NCBI RefSeq assembly: GCF_032062135.1
Contig: NC_092858.1
Location: 127,033,493 to 127,097,492, forward strand
DNA: 64,000 nucleotides
From: Pyxicephalus adspersus
Lineage: Eukaryota; Chordata; Amphibia; Anura; Pyxicephalidae
Reading direction: 5' to 3'
Program-made: the position numbers and the translations under genes
Part shown: positions 26,101 through 41,100 of the stretch, one piece after another
How positions within the stretch are numbered: position 1 is the first letter of the stretch
Layout: each line of letters opens with the position of its first letter
The notes under the pieces: generated by a model
What the model was told of the DNA's origin: nothing
The model's input: only the letters and a program-made list of their open reading frames with translations
Databases searched by the model: none

Positions 26101-29100
26101 CATGCAGCCACATATTTTTTTCCTCCCCAAGGTGTCTCTCTTTTACATGATAAAGTTATAAAGCTATAAAGCTATTTTAATCTTTGCTGTCTGCAGTGTG
26201 AAATTTAAGTACTAATTATGACAATCTTGCTGAAATCACACCACGCTTCCTAACTAATACTCATACAAGGAATGAAAATCTTATAAAAAGAAGAATATAT
26301 TTGCCTTTGCTGTGTAACCAATATTTCCATAACTATTTTTACTGAGAACTCCAGCTTGGTTTTCACTAGAGTGATAATAACTAATCCCTATAAGGAGGTT
26401 TGTAACTTTTTATAATACAATATATTATAGTGATTTACAATGTGTGTACTGTGGTTGTTAGGATTTAGTGCTAATAGACGTAATAACTGATAAAACACAA
26501 CATCTTTTGGAAAATTACATTGCGTACCAGAGTAGGACCCTAAAATATAATGTCCTATATTGTGTACTCATGAAATATAACACAAGTATAAGTATATATC
26601 TGAATTAATGGAGTGGGTACAATGATTTAATGAATATATCCCTTTAAGAACCCCTATATCCCTCTTTCAAACAAGCATCTGTTCAATATGTATGTTAGTT
26701 AGTTATTGTCTGTTCTTGCTATTTTCAACAAATTTTTCAATTCACTCTTGTAAATATTTTGATTGTTGGTATTTACATTGAATTTGCCTGAGAATCTTAC
26801 AGTAATTACACCAGCAGCTAATGAGGACATGTGCAAAATGTAATTAACATAACTTTGAGAAAAAGAGACTTGGCTATATAAAATTTTCAAGTTACAATTT
26901 CTGAAAAGACAAGCTGTTTGCTTTTTAGCAATTAAGCTAAGATGTATTTGATGTGATTTGAATATGACTGAAGTATTTATTTATACCAGATTGACACATT
27001 TGTTTAATAAAAGTCAACATGTGGCATCCGTAACAATTAACATAAGAGGAGCTATCAACAAAAGATGGCACATAATCAATGTATTCATTAGTGCTGAATG
27101 TGAGATGTTCCATGCTGCATGTGTAAATCAGTTGTGCTGATCTCTACTTAATGTATTAATCAGTTTTTGAATACTGCATTTGCAGAAGCTTCTGTAAGAC
27201 TCCCTAGTTCTACTTCCAATCTGGATAATTTGCATGATTGGAGTAAAGAATCCTATAACCAACGAACAGGCTTTCAAAGTTTTTCCACACTAGCTCTGCT
27301 CAAATAATTTGTATTTCCTGAAAATTTTTTACCCCTGTTGACAATCTAGTTTATCAGTCTTCCAAGTGTAGGTATAGCTAGAATATGTTTTTATGTTTTG
27401 GATAGAGTAGGTTAGCAGTTCAGTAAGGTTTTTTGTTATGCCATCTGTGTCCACCGCTAGAAATCCCTTCATGTCCTGCCATTTAGACACAAAAGGAATT
27501 GAGGAAAAGCCTTGTAGTCAGTTGTCACCAGATCAAGTCCCCATGGCAATATTTCTCTACTGCCCTTCTGGTGACAACACAAAATGTTAAATTTTATCTT
27601 TACTGTACATTCGGGAGAATGGTCACAAATTGAGAATGTGAATCTGCCTAGCAGATATGCATACAGTATTTAAAACCTCACAAGGAGTTTTGTCTTCAGA
27701 TATACTTTAACTGCTGATGAATGAAACTCACATACAAAAATTCAGCCTAATGTATAAAAACAGAATCACTATGGTAAATATAATGCTAGTGTAAAACAAT
27801 TAGGATAGTAGTGAACATATTTGTATATTCTCATAAAATCTTGAATATGTTGCTTTGACTATGATAGCTTGTTCAGTCATTAGAGGGAAATATAACTTCC
27901 TAATAATCATACTGTAGTGTAATAATATATGTTCTGTTTAAACTTATCAGGAATAATCTGAAAATAATTCAATATTGTTTTTTTCGGGCTTAAGAAGATG
28001 TGAGTCCTAGAGGTGGAAAGACATTTCTTTTTGAAAGCCTTATTACACCATTAAAACACTCTTAACATAATGTAGAAATTGAAAGTCATTGGAAAAGAAG
28101 AAAAGAGGACACACAGATAATTCTATAATAATAATAAAAAAAATATTAATAATAATGAAGGCTTTTTGTGGCAGCTCTGATATCAGTAAATATATATTAT
28201 GTTAAAATAACAAAAAATACAAGAGTGAAGCTAATACACGTCTGAATCTGGAACATGAAAGATAGAAGGAGAACAAGAAACAATAACACATACAGTAAGT
28301 CCTGGTAACAGAGAGGTTTGTGATGAATCTTCACCAGTGTAAAATTTTAAAACCTCGATACTCACCTATCCCTGTTCCCTCACATGACACCGCCATCTTC
28401 CTTCTTCTTTACCTCCTGAAGACATCTTGATTGGCTGTACTGGGATGATGTAATTCCTGTGCAGGAGTTGATTCTAGATCGTAAGCTCTTCGGGGCAGGG
28501 TCCTCTCCTCCTGTATCACTGTCATTTTTAGTCTGTCAACCCCTATTTAATGTACAGCGCTGCGTAATATGTTGGCGCTCTATAAATCCTGTTTAATAAT
28601 ATTAAAAATAATAATTAATTTCTGGCATGGAGAAGGGAAGCCGAGATTGCTGGATTTCTGTGGCAACCTACACTGAGTTGTACAGCTCAGCAGAATTTGG
28701 CAGCTGGGCAGCCAACAGGCAGGTAAGAACAGTTATTGCAGAAGGGACACTGCCTTAACCCTTTCTGCAATAACCCCCTGCCTGACTTGCTAAAGTTCAA
28801 AGTTGGACTTTAGTCCCACTTTAAAATGCTAGAACAGAACTATTAAGTTCCTCTTTCAAAGGTGGTAAAACTTGCATAGTCATTTGGTAATAAAATTGTA
28901 GTAGCTGCCACAAAAAAATCTTCCAACTAATGAAGAATAGAACATTCATGAAAATTCACTGGGCCAGATACACATGTCAGATAATTCTTGCCCAAGACGA
29001 ATGGTGATGCTTGCCTCGGGTGAAAATTTGACAAGTTGTCCCCTGAAGTCATTCATCAATCTGCCAGGAGGATGCTTCCCGCTTTTCCTTTCCTCTCCAT

Positions 29101-32100
29101 TCAACAGAATGGTATTGTTTGTACAACCCTCATTCACTCATTTATCACTGGAAACTATCATAAATGATTGTTTCCAGTGACATTCATCTGATGTCTGTAC
29201 AGGGCTTAAATATAGAGCTTAGTATCAGTGAATACTTGATTATCAGAAGGTGTAAGCTTGCTGATGTAAACTTTATTGTTATTAGACTTCAGTACTTCAA
29301 ACTAATGATCCCACAAAAAACTGCAGTCTAATAGCTAAACTTTGCTTTCATAAAACAAATTCTACAATCTCTTCAAAGCACATCCTCAGTTTCTAATTTC
29401 TCCATTTGGCTTGCTGATATCAGTGGGAGTCTGGAGTGCTGCCTTTGACTTCCTTATATGATTGTAATGTGAAGAGCACATCACCTGAAGCTTTAGATTT
29501 GTATTCTTGGTGAATGTGTATTCTCAGAGGATTACAATAATTACCTAACCTACGTCTTTTGGGTATTTGAAATTCAGTTCCAGCCATGGTACTGCTAATG
29601 TATCTTGTGTATTCTCTTGATATGGCTACACAGAATCACAATTTTGGCATCATTGTCAAGTGGTGAAATGCAGCTATTTGGCATTAGTAAGGTTCAAGTG
29701 TGTTTTCAGGTGTAGGGATTTACTGCAATTGATTACACCTAATGACTATGGAAAAAATCAGAAGTATATTCTGTACATAGTTCACTAAGCAAACACGTGG
29801 TCAGTGTTTAGGGCAGTTTTCAGTTTCTGAATTACGCAACAACTGAATTGCAAATGAATGGTGGTTTTTGTTGTCTATGACAGCATTGAATGTCTTTTAG
29901 AGGTCTGTATGGTTAGTACTGTATTGCCATATGACAGAATAAAATGGTAAATGTCACGATTGGGGAGACAGGGCCACTAGGGGGTGGTACAGCTTGCACA
30001 GAAGTGGTGTGAGCTCTGAGAAGGGCCAAGGCGCAGAGTCTAAGCAGTCACCATGTCTTATTCAGAGCCTCTGATGGTGAGGATGTTGCGCTGCTGGTTA
30101 CTGCCAGGTTGCGATCCTTGGGCACACCCAGGTGGGCAATATGAAACACGTTACCAAATCACAAAGCAGAAGAGGCAAGGCAGGCAGCAAGCAAGAGAGG
30201 TCAGGTCACAAGCCAGGGGTCAAATACCAGGGATCCAGGAAATAGGCACCGGTGACACAGGGGCCACCGCAGTCGCAGGAACAGAGGGAAACACTGGAAG
30301 AAACAGGAGGCACAGGTGACTCAGGGATATCCATAGACAGACTGGAACAGCACAGGGAAGTTGGCTGTGAACCAACGGACTGGGCAACGAGGGTTTAAAA
30401 CAGGAGCTGGACAGAGAAAGTGCTGAATTAAGCAACATGTGGACAGGAACTAGCTTACAGAACCAGGGGCTCGGCACTAAGTGCAGTGTCTGAGCTAGCT
30501 AAATATCCAGGGATGATTAAGAGGCTATTTTCTGATTGGCCAGCTGATTGGGCGAAACTGATAAGGCTTGGGAACAGAGGCACGCCCAGAGTCAGAACTG
30601 CCGGTAGAGAATCCTGCACTATAGTGAGAAAGAGGTAAGTGTGACAGTAAATCAACTTGAAATATCTGGAGTCTCCTTAATGGGGTGATTTATCCGTATT
30701 ATCTGACTTTTAAGTTGCACTGGGGATAGACTGTGAATGTCTTAAATTTTTAAATAAGAAGTTGTGTTGGCTTCTACAACTTAAAAGTCTTGGCCTGCCG
30801 TCTCAATAACCTACTCTAGGATATAATGATTTGATTTAATGTGTCATAAGGTTGTTTTCCCCTCACTTCTTGTGCCAATAGACACACAGAAAAGGAAAAC
30901 AGGTATGTGGAAAAGGTAGAAAGGCAAAGTTATAACCCAGCCTCACCCTATACAAAATAAAAGGTAATAATAAAAAGTTTTAAAAAGCACTGAACCATAA
31001 TAGACACATACCTGTAAGACCTAATACTTATGTATGTACAACCTATTAACCTGATTGAGGTTGATGTGAATTTAAACTTTCGTTCTTACTTTTCTTCTAA
31101 AGGCTTTAGATCCCAATATATGATAAGACTACAGTGTTCACTAGCAGCTCTGTCCCAGATTGTTTTTGTTTCTGTCTAGAGAAACTAGCTACCATCCGGT
31201 GGAAGTGGTAAACCACGGCACCGTGTTTGGCATACAGGTTAAATACGACTGCTATTTTAATTTTCCAGGAACAACCCCACCATGTCCGTTTATAGAGAAC
31301 ACACACTTCTACATTGAAAAACATCTATTTTATCTAACATATACAGGGAGATTCTTAAATATTTGTGTTTTTTTTTAATAAAGTCTCTAAGAGGGCAATC
31401 ACAAATGTATTACCACAATTTATCATCATTGATAAAATTGTACTAATTCTGCCCTTGTTTTATGCTAAATTACATCAAGGGTATTTGAGCTGAATGCTAC
31501 AAATGTTTCCACTTTAAATTACTTTTACTGAAGAGCTTAATATTAAAAAAGAGGCAAAGTATCCACCACCATGAGACATAAACTTATGGCCTGAAAAACA
31601 AAATAATTACCAGGTAAAGTGTATCTATTGCTATGAACCTATCATTTTAGGTTTAGAACAGGGAAAAGTTAAACCCCCTATTTAATTTTTTTTAATTTTT
31701 ATTATTTTTTTCAATAATTTAAATTTATGTTTAGGAGGTGCAGCAGGCGATAACACAAAATCACTACAAAGTATGGGATGTCCCATCCTATACAGATCTC
31801 AATGGGCAGATGTCCCCATTGGAAGATTTCCCCTTACCTCTTGCAACAGCTGTAAAAGTTTTTCATCATGTTCTATCTTTATGACAATGGTCACCAGGTT
31901 TATTAAAAAGGGCGAATTTCCCCAAAAGTAACAAGGACAGAATAAAAGAGCTGATTCTAACTACATTTTACTCAAATTAAAAAATGGTTTGGCTATACAG
32001 ACACTGTATTGCAAATTAAGCAATATGGTCAACAATGGCAAAGTAAAACATTTTAATTGTCCTGGATCATAGGTTTGATTTGACAGTATAGATTTTAATG

Positions 32101-35100
32101 TTTCATAAACATGATTTTTTTTCTAGGCTTCTCAAAGGCTGGCTTAATTAAAAACCAAAAATAAAAGTGTAATAATTATGTGTAGACAAAAAAAAATCTG
32201 TATCCTGAATGTAAAATAAAGCTAGGTTATATCAGATCTTTACTGGGCTCTATAAAAGATGGTAAGCAGGTTGGTATTTCCACTAAAAATAAATATACTC
32301 AATCTAAAATGTATTATGGCAGATTACCTGTCTGTAGATATAGTAGTTGCACTAGTTTTCTTATACTTATGCTTAAAAAACACATATAGGATACACTTGT
32401 TGATGTCAGTAGCATGGATTGGTAGTGGCATGGATTGGCAGTTACAACAATCAAGACACTTTGCTTTTTGTATATATTACATTTTTGGGGGTTACATATG
32501 CTTTAAGTTTATTTTTTTAACCTTAGAAACACAGTTTTGAAAACAACCTGCCCAGTCCAGGTTGTAGTGATCTGCTGCTCATTTAATAAAATGCTTTACA
32601 TTTAGCAATCCTAAACCCCTCTTAATCTTGCAGCATAGTACTGCTTGCCTGTTTATTTCAATCTATTTTTTCTATATGTGCACAGTTAAAAAATGTTTAA
32701 CCTAAACAAGACAGTTTTAGGTTGTAAGGCAGTATTTTACTGCCCTCCTCCTAATATTGCCACATATATAGTAAGTAAAGCCTTGAACAGAACTTGAGAA
32801 AGTTGAACTAGTTCTGAAACATCATTAGGCAGTTAACCCCCAAGGTATTTTAAAATAGGTATTATAATTATGTGCCTTTATCTGTACCACCCTTACTAAA
32901 TAATTGTCTATACAATATATTTTCTACTGTACAATACAATGCCTTGAAAGATGTTGGTACTATACAAATCTTTATTAAAATAATAATAATAATGCTCTGT
33001 AAAATTACAATAGTTAATGCAATCCTTTATTTTATTGTTAAAGTTCAGTTCAAGATCAGTAATCAAATAATGTGGTACTTGTCTGCTATTGTTAATGTGC
33101 TAAAAATGTGAAATAATTCACTTGCTTAGTTTCCACAAGAAACCGACAATATCTTCATCGAAAAGCTACAGTTTACATTTCTTTTTTCCTGTGAGAATTA
33201 TCCTAAGCTCCTGCAGCCCACACTGCAAGAACTCTCAGCAATAAATTAAACAGAAAAGGAAAAAAGGGGTAGCGTTATATAGTGTCCTTATCTAATTCAC
33301 TGGGTGAAATCTATGCCAATGTCTGCTCTATTTTTTTAGGCAGAATTTATAAAAATTAAAATGGAACTGTGATACTATGTTAGAAGTGATTTCTTAAACA
33401 TCTAACATTAATAATCTTGTTTTGGTGTGTAGACCTCCAAATAGAAAAACGTGTACCCAATCAAATAGGAAAGACAAAGTGATAGAGCCCTTGGGGTGTA
33501 GTGTCATCAAATTATCCAAAAAATGTTTTGTAAGGGGGATAGAAATGGCCAAAATCAAAGTTATGAATTTTTACTTATCAAGTGGAAAGTTGTAGGCCAT
33601 CTTATAGAACAATGGTTGAAGCCGTATCAGAAAACTCTTCTTTTCACATTGGTTGATGATCGCTCTCTATGCATTTTAGGGTCTGATCCTGTGTTCATTA
33701 GGCTTCTTCAGGATGGTATTGTATATAGGTAGAGTACAAACTAATGCTTAGTGGGCACATGTATACACTTGAACTCACCAACCTGAAAGTGCTTCTTTTT
33801 TGAAATGCATGCCCGGTCTCTAAAGGAGTTCACATCAGCGGCACAGTGTACTTAAATATTTGCCCCTCACTACCTAAGTGGTTTTGGAGGCATATGAATA
33901 ATGGGGACTTGATGGTAGCTGAAGAGTCAGAAAAGAGTCTATGGAGAGCTTCTTCAGAATTATGAGTACAATTGTGTGTTTGTGAGTTTGAGGGGGAAAA
34001 ACAGATAAGAGGGAAAGGTTGAATAGTTCAGTAAGTTCTGGGGCCTCAGTGTGCTCAGAGTAAACCAGAGGGGATTGGGTTGAGTGAACTTATAGAGGAT
34101 GGAGCTGATGGGAAAAAGTCGGTAACCTCATCTAAACAGGGCTGAAAATGGATTAACAGATGGATGGGGTTAGAGTGGTGCAGGGAGCCAAGTTACCATT
34201 TCTGGTTTTGATGATTTTATTATTCATTTAAGTGGCTATGTCTTGGGCAGTAAAGGTGGGTGTAGGGGCCAGAAGGTTTAGGAGGGAGTCAATTGTGGCA
34301 AAGAGGCAGCAAAGGATGCATTCCTTTAAGGATATTATAGCATAAAAGCACTAAAATGCTGTTTTGCAGATGTCTAGTGTGATTGTTGTTCCATGATCGG
34401 GGGTTAGCAGGATGGTGTAAAGGGGAAAGGGGTGGGGGAATTTTTATCAAGAGCTTAAGATAGAGTGCAGTTGTATTGAGTGGCACCTGGTGTGGAGATG
34501 TGATTTTAGAGTTAGTAAAGTGAAGGAGTGATTCAGGTTATGGAGATCTCTCTGCCACAGACCTAGTCTGAAAGGGGCTGTTCAATGCAGTAACACTTTA
34601 AGCCAAGGAGAAATGTGTGGTATGATGCTGGTTGTCATTTAAGAATGAACACATTTAGTGGTTGTAAAGTATTGCTTTGAGTAGCTGATGGCTGAAGGTT
34701 AGCATTGCAGCAAAAACTTTTTTTACTGTCACTAAACTATTAAATGTTATTGTTTATCCACACTTTTAGAGTTGTATTTTGTTGTAATAGATTCAGTTTT
34801 ACTTTTCTTTCCAAGTTTTATTAAAATAATTCTGTCTAGTACCAGAGGCCAAAAAGCTCTAGGAGGTAGAAGGTAAATAGCAGTGAAAAAAAAGTGTACA
34901 ACCTCCCCATCCTCCCCAAACATATGCAGTTACATTATTGTTAACAGGTAAATCTCCCAAAATCAAGATATTTTTTCTGCACCCTTTTGGTAATTTGGAA
35001 CCAAACCTGGACATTTAAAACTGAAAATAAGGAAGAAGCACAGGAAGATACTTTTTAATTCTTATGAAAATCTTACTTAAAATACTTTAGTTGAGGCATG

Positions 35101-38100
35101 GCTAAAGTTTAAGTACTTTTAAAAATAGGACAGTTTATTGAAAAAGGTGAAATACTGTGAATTTTTACACATTTTCGAGTTAGTTTGTTAATGCTTACTT
35201 TGGAAGGAGAATGTTCACACCTAACAGCAAAGAACATGTGTAGCTATCAATTAGAGCACAACTATTTCTGTTTGCAGAGACGCACTTTTATTTATTGCAG
35301 TATGTGGAATATATTGCTTTTGAGATGTTAGCTGCCCATAAAGGGTAAAGTACTAGAAAATCAATAAAAAAATCCTCTGAAGTTGAAAAAAAAAGATATA
35401 CTTTAAAAGTCGACTATTAAAAATAGCATATTTAAAGGTTAGTTAAGATATATTGTTAGGAAGCAGATTATATGTCACTTGTTCCTCATGTATATTGCTG
35501 GAGACCAGGTGATATTTAACATGTTCTTCACATCCAGAAGTAGCATTATTTTTCAAGTGATAGTAAAGGCAAGCCTCTGGAAGGTGCCTAAGACAGGGTT
35601 GGTGGGCTGGGAATAAAGTTGTGTTTGTCACCTGGCCAGACTCAGGTCCAATATTGTATAAACTTTTGGCTATGGCCTTTCTGCAGGCAAACTTATCCTT
35701 CTGTTCCATAAGTTTAGAAGGCATTTTTGGAAAAACAAATTTTTTTTTTAGATTTTTAATTTTAATTACTTTCGACTTTATTGAGCCATCCATATACAGC
35801 CTTGGCAGCGTGTTTTGGATTATTGTCCTGCTGCATGTGTCCGATTCCAAGGTGTCCTGATATGGACAATAGCAGGGGTTCTTACGGAATCTACTTCCAT
35901 CAATTTTACCCTTTGCCCTGATCAGTTTTCTGATACCTGAATAGAAGAAGCCTGCCTACAACATGATGCTGCCACTACTATGCTTTAACATGTGAATGGT
36001 CTCTGGAGCAGCAATGGCTTTCCTTTACAATATATAAAATCTCTACCTTGTTGTCGGTAAAACAAAACAGCTTACATAGTCTAATTTCACATAAAAACTA
36101 TATTTTGCAAACCAGGACACATCATTAGAACAGAAATACAAACATATTCTTATTAGAAAATAATTATATATATATTAAAATATATTAATTTCACCCAAAT
36201 TTATACAAAAAAAAAAAATTTTGTCAGCAACAACATAAAAACACAAAAAAGGACCAAATTTTTTCTCTTTGAAAATGTTTCCCCTTCACCAGCTCAATAA
36301 CCTAATAGGTATATTGAAAACTTTGCAAAGCACTTGACATCTTTCCAAATAATTTGTCATAACTTAATCTATGTATACTTACAGACAGTGTCGATCTACT
36401 TTACCAAAACCAATATTTAATTTCTGAAATAGAAAAATATGTCCTCAGGTTTAGATACTTTTGCACCCCTCAATAATCTATGTATCATCCAATTAAATTC
36501 TGGCTTCCTTACTTTCTGAAGGTTTCTCTTTTTCAGCTTTTTATTCTTAGGGTCAGGGGACTTTTTTTTCCTTTTTGAGGCTCATCCTCTGGTAACTCTC
36601 CTCCACGCTAGAACCACATTCAGGTTTGGTCAGAAGGTTCCTCAGTTTTCTTTTTCTCAGCTTCTTTTTTCCTGCAAGGACAATTGGCATACAAGTACCC
36701 ACCCTATTGACACAATTTTACAATTTGCATATTTACGATCAAAGGCGCAACATTAGGAACATACTTTGACTTTACAGTCCTTTAGATGGCCATTATGTTT
36801 ACATGTTCGACAAAAAAAGTTCATACCAGCATAAAAAAGGTCACCATTCACCTTACTAAGTTTGAAAGGAGCAAGAGGCCTCTTACCCTTTTTAAACTGC
36901 AAATAACCACTTTCGAGTCCACATCCCCATTTCATTCATTACATTTAATTCAATCTTGCCCAACAGCTTTTTGTTTTTGAACCTCATAACAAACAAGGCT
37001 TTCCTTCTTTTTGCTACCAAGGACATCCAATGGACTCTGGTCAACCAACATCTCCAACAGGCTGTATAGCCTCAAAAACAAATTGTACCATCTGTCGAAT
37101 CCCTGCATATTCAGGTATTTCATCTGCGTTTGCAAATTCACTCCCATCAGTCAGCTCCATCACAGCTTCCGCTGTGCTCTCCATGTTCTACGACTTATAG
37201 GATATCAGTTGGGCGCTTGCTTCTTAGGCTGTCAGGTGGTGCCTACCCCAATAGCAGCATGGACTGAACTGGAAGGAACAGCTCGAGGCTGAAGCAGCTG
37301 GCATACTACTCGCTTTCATTTACGGCCAAGATGCAAGGTTTTACACTTGATCTTAGCCAAAAGGCCAAGAAGCTTCTCTTCATAGATAGTGTACTAAAGC
37401 TAAATTTCAGAAACAATCAGCACTGGCTCCATTGTAGACATATCCCTCCTTTCTTAGGCATAAAGTTACAAAAGCTCCTTGACAGGTGGCACACACTTGT
37501 ATACAGATTCATGGGTCTTGGTGGAAGCCTCATTCTCAGGGCCGTGACAAGGCAAGTATATTGGTGCACTATGTTGCATCTAAGATGAGCCTTTTAACAT
37601 TTGGGCATGCATTGTGCAGTGCATAAGAGTAAGCACTTACGCACATGTGCCAATCAGAACCAATAGGTCTGTATAGCATCCAGTGATGCATGATGAGCTA
37701 GTTGACCTGTGGTTTATATTGCTTTTGATTTGCTTGAGTTTTTTGACATGGCCTCTGATGATCCTCTGTTGCCAACTTCTGCTTGCCGCTGCACCTGTTT
37801 GACCTCCGGTTACCAAAACTTTGCCTGCCTATGCTTCTTTCCTTTTATCCCCTTTTATACAATGTCTATTATGTTACTGATATACTGCCAACTGCTGACC
37901 ATTACTCTGAATTTCAGTATTTGACTGTTTTCTCAGCAATCACTTGATCTTTTGAAGCTTTCTTCATCTTCACCTATAGAATCATGCTCTGTGTCTCCAT
38001 TGATTGGTGCTTCAATGCTTTAACTCACAATTGTTTAGATTAGTTTTCACAATGCAGATTTAAATATATAAGTTAGCATACCTAGAGTTTTATAAACAGG

Positions 38101-41100
38101 TTTATTCACTCTGAGATCTGACCCAAGATGGTACTTTACTACATACAGGTAAACTCTATTCAGCTTTTTGGCTTCATAAAGAACCAAAGCTTAAGTTATA
38201 GTGCAAATACTTTGTAATCAAGACTTCCAGCTTTTCTATATGAAATTTGGAAAGCATTATCTGCTATTTTGGGTACAGTGAGTAAAATCAAAATATTTAT
38301 TCTGTAATTTTTTTTCAGGGTCTACCTGTGCAATTCCTTCGTTGTCCCTCACAGCGTCTCCTAGACCGAATAATACGACGTTACACTGAAGTGTTTGATG
38401 CTGGCAGCGTGTACATGACACACTTCACCGACAGGGATAAATTGAGGCTGCTCTACACACTTTCTGTGAATGCTCATCCCATTATCTTACAGGTAACCCA
38501 TAGGTGGTCTGCTTAGCATGGTAGTATAAATGTATTTCTCCAGATATATATATAGGCAACAGTTTATTTCGAGTGGATGTCCATACCACAGACAAAAGCT
38601 TTTCTTGGTGAATAATGGATATACTGAAATTCACTTGGCCCACAGTTTGGCAAATAAAATTTTTTAGGACAATTAAGGATCCTTGGGGGTTCCTGGGCAT
38701 GGTATTCCTGAGCAAATTGGATAATAGGCTGGGCACTGCTGGTAGGAACCTTTGCTAATAAACAAAAAAAGTTTAAAAGGGGAACAGCTTTTTCATACAA
38801 TTTGGTGGTTTTAGTAGAGACGTTGTGATTTCATAAAACAGTACTATGATTGCTTTGACCTAAAGCAACAAAAGACACTTAATGCAGAGTGGGAGTTCAC
38901 AGGGTGGTGTCTTCCAAAAAACTAAGACTAAGGTCTCAGGTATAACTAGGTAGAGAGATAGTGAGTAGCACTGCAGTTTTTAATCTCCTTTTTTTCACTG
39001 ATCTGAATCATTTTAAAAATACCCCATTCTCTAAAAGCAATTATTCCTTTTAGAGAAGCAATTATTTCCTAGAAATCATGTTCTATTCATAGAGGTAGTT
39101 CTTTGGTGTGAGCTGCCATCCTAGGCAGAATGCGGTGAGGATGACAGATCGTATTATCCTTCCGTGAGATTACCGGAATCCCAAAACCATTATTAACTGA
39201 TTTAAAAAGCCTTTTCCATAAAATATTTTGATACAACAAAATAGCATATGTTTGTGGTCTTTAAACTGCTAACATTTCTGGCATTTTGATATTATTAGTA
39301 CATTTTAAATGTGAACAATAACCTTTTGTTTCTTAAATGTTACCCACACAATGTTGTATTATTGCTATTTCAGATTTTCCCTGGAGCAGAAGGATGGCCT
39401 TTTCCAAAGTACTTAGGTTCCTGCGGGCGCCTGTATGTGAGCACAAGTACCCACCCACTAATTTCTTACAATAACTCTGCTCCTGAAATAGCAGCAGACC
39501 TGGTATACCAACTTCTTCAAACCATACAGCATTTGAGCAACAATGACTTGAAGTATTTCTTCTATTTTACTCATATTGATGGAGACACTTTTGGAACATT
39601 TAGTGATGGTCGATTATTTATCAGAGATACAAGCAATCTTGGCATCATCGACTTGCAACTTGGTAAAAAAAAAAAAACGCGATCTATAAATGTATCGCAA
39701 TGTAATCTGTCTTCAACCTAATTTATCTTTAATCCCTTGATCCCACTGGAGATGTCTTCGATTGGCACCAGGCACCACCATCCTTGTCCTTCTTCTGACT
39801 ATATCACCCAATCTCGCACTGCGCCGGTAAGAGATTGGGTGGCATAGCCTGCTGTAAAGGAAGAAAGAATGCTGATCTCACTATGCATGTGTGAGATTGG
39901 CATTTATTTCCCTCAATGTAGGAAGAAGCCCCTTATGTGCTCCCATTCTGTGTTTATATAAATAAAGCCTTAAGAATATATTCCTACAATAATTATAAAT
40001 AGGTTGTTATCACAAAAGAATGGGGAGTTGTATGTAGTCCATACCAGGAAAGCAACCCAGGGTAGCAACCCCAGTCTGCCATAGATATAGTAAGCTGAAC
40101 ATTTTCACCCTAGGTAATGAAGTGTATAAACCCTTTTTTAAAAAAATCTCTACATGGAGGCTGCCATTGTTGACCTCTTTCTGAAAATATTAACTGCTTG
40201 GACATATTGACCCTTCTATCTTCCCTAATTTGAGTTGCTGAATTTAAAACAAGTATGCAGATAAAGACTTTAGGCTTTTCTGACCTACATACTTGTTCTG
40301 TGCCAAGGATTCACAAAGTATAAATCTTTCAGGTCCAGCACTTGTGAAAACCTTTGGGACCAGACCAAATAGTGATGGTCTAGAATGCACCATTTACATG
40401 TACAACATACATATTAATACAGTGCCAGTGCAAATGGTTTATTAAAAAAAGATGAAACTGTCAACATAAACAAAACTTCTAGGCTTAAACATGCATGCGC
40501 GTATTAAAATGTGAGAAACAAATACAACAAATATTTTACTTCCACCAGTGCTGAAAATCAGTTGAGTTGTAGCTTTAATGATATTTCTACGAACACCTTA
40601 CGGACTATGCTAACTGAAACTATTTTGTCAAATTTAGAAAAGACTACATAGTTCTTTGTCTTTTTTGCTATCCTTTACCCAATTTGAGAAATATCAACTA
40701 TCTATGGTCCCAATGACAGCAAGGCAAAAAAAGGACAGTTATTTTCAATATGATAGGAAGACAGAGACTATATTTATAAAATTAATATTAAGGCTTCCCA
40801 TCACTTCCTGTCCTGAAATCTCCTAAATGGGAACACATCACTAACAAAAAAAGTAATATCTAAACTGTTCACATACTTTAAGCATTTGATTTTAAGCGTT
40901 TTATACATTGACTTGGTTTACTGTGGTGACACAAAGAGACTACTGATTAATTGCCCTGCATGGCAGATCAACTGAGCTAATTTACCTTTTTATTATTATT
41001 ATTATTACAGTATATACATTTTTTGTTATAATTGGTTTCACATTGCATTTATTTTTTTACTTTTTTAGAAAAAACAGGGAGAGACAGAAACACTGAAGAA

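Larger units (their letters stand above)
20967..38318 (+). other. DIPK2B: DIPK2B intron 2, 17.4 kb GC-AG intron
   Basis: Begins GCAAGT and ends TTTTTTTCAG. It holds the foldback at 21521-23033 with a nested MITE, an inverted hAT copy at about 23900-24180, the long inverted repeat at 25076-25922, the dispersed repeats near 28.3-28.8 kb, the LTR-like unit at 29952-30646, a Tc1-like remnant near 36 kb and the U2-linked retropseudogene at 36500-37376. Stretches 25930-28330, 30660-32920 and 33000-35780 hold nothing I can assign. Confidence 0.85.

Noticed and set aside
30053..30319. 88-codon Gln/Arg-rich open frame
   Set aside because: Lies wholly inside the solo LTR-like unit and has no domain.
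35443..35850. 135-codon minus-strand open frame
   Set aside because: Overlaps the Tc1-like remnant on its right side and shows no domain.
37342..37376. Functional U2 snRNA gene
   Set aside because: Only the first ~35 nucleotides are present, without the Sm site or the 3' half.
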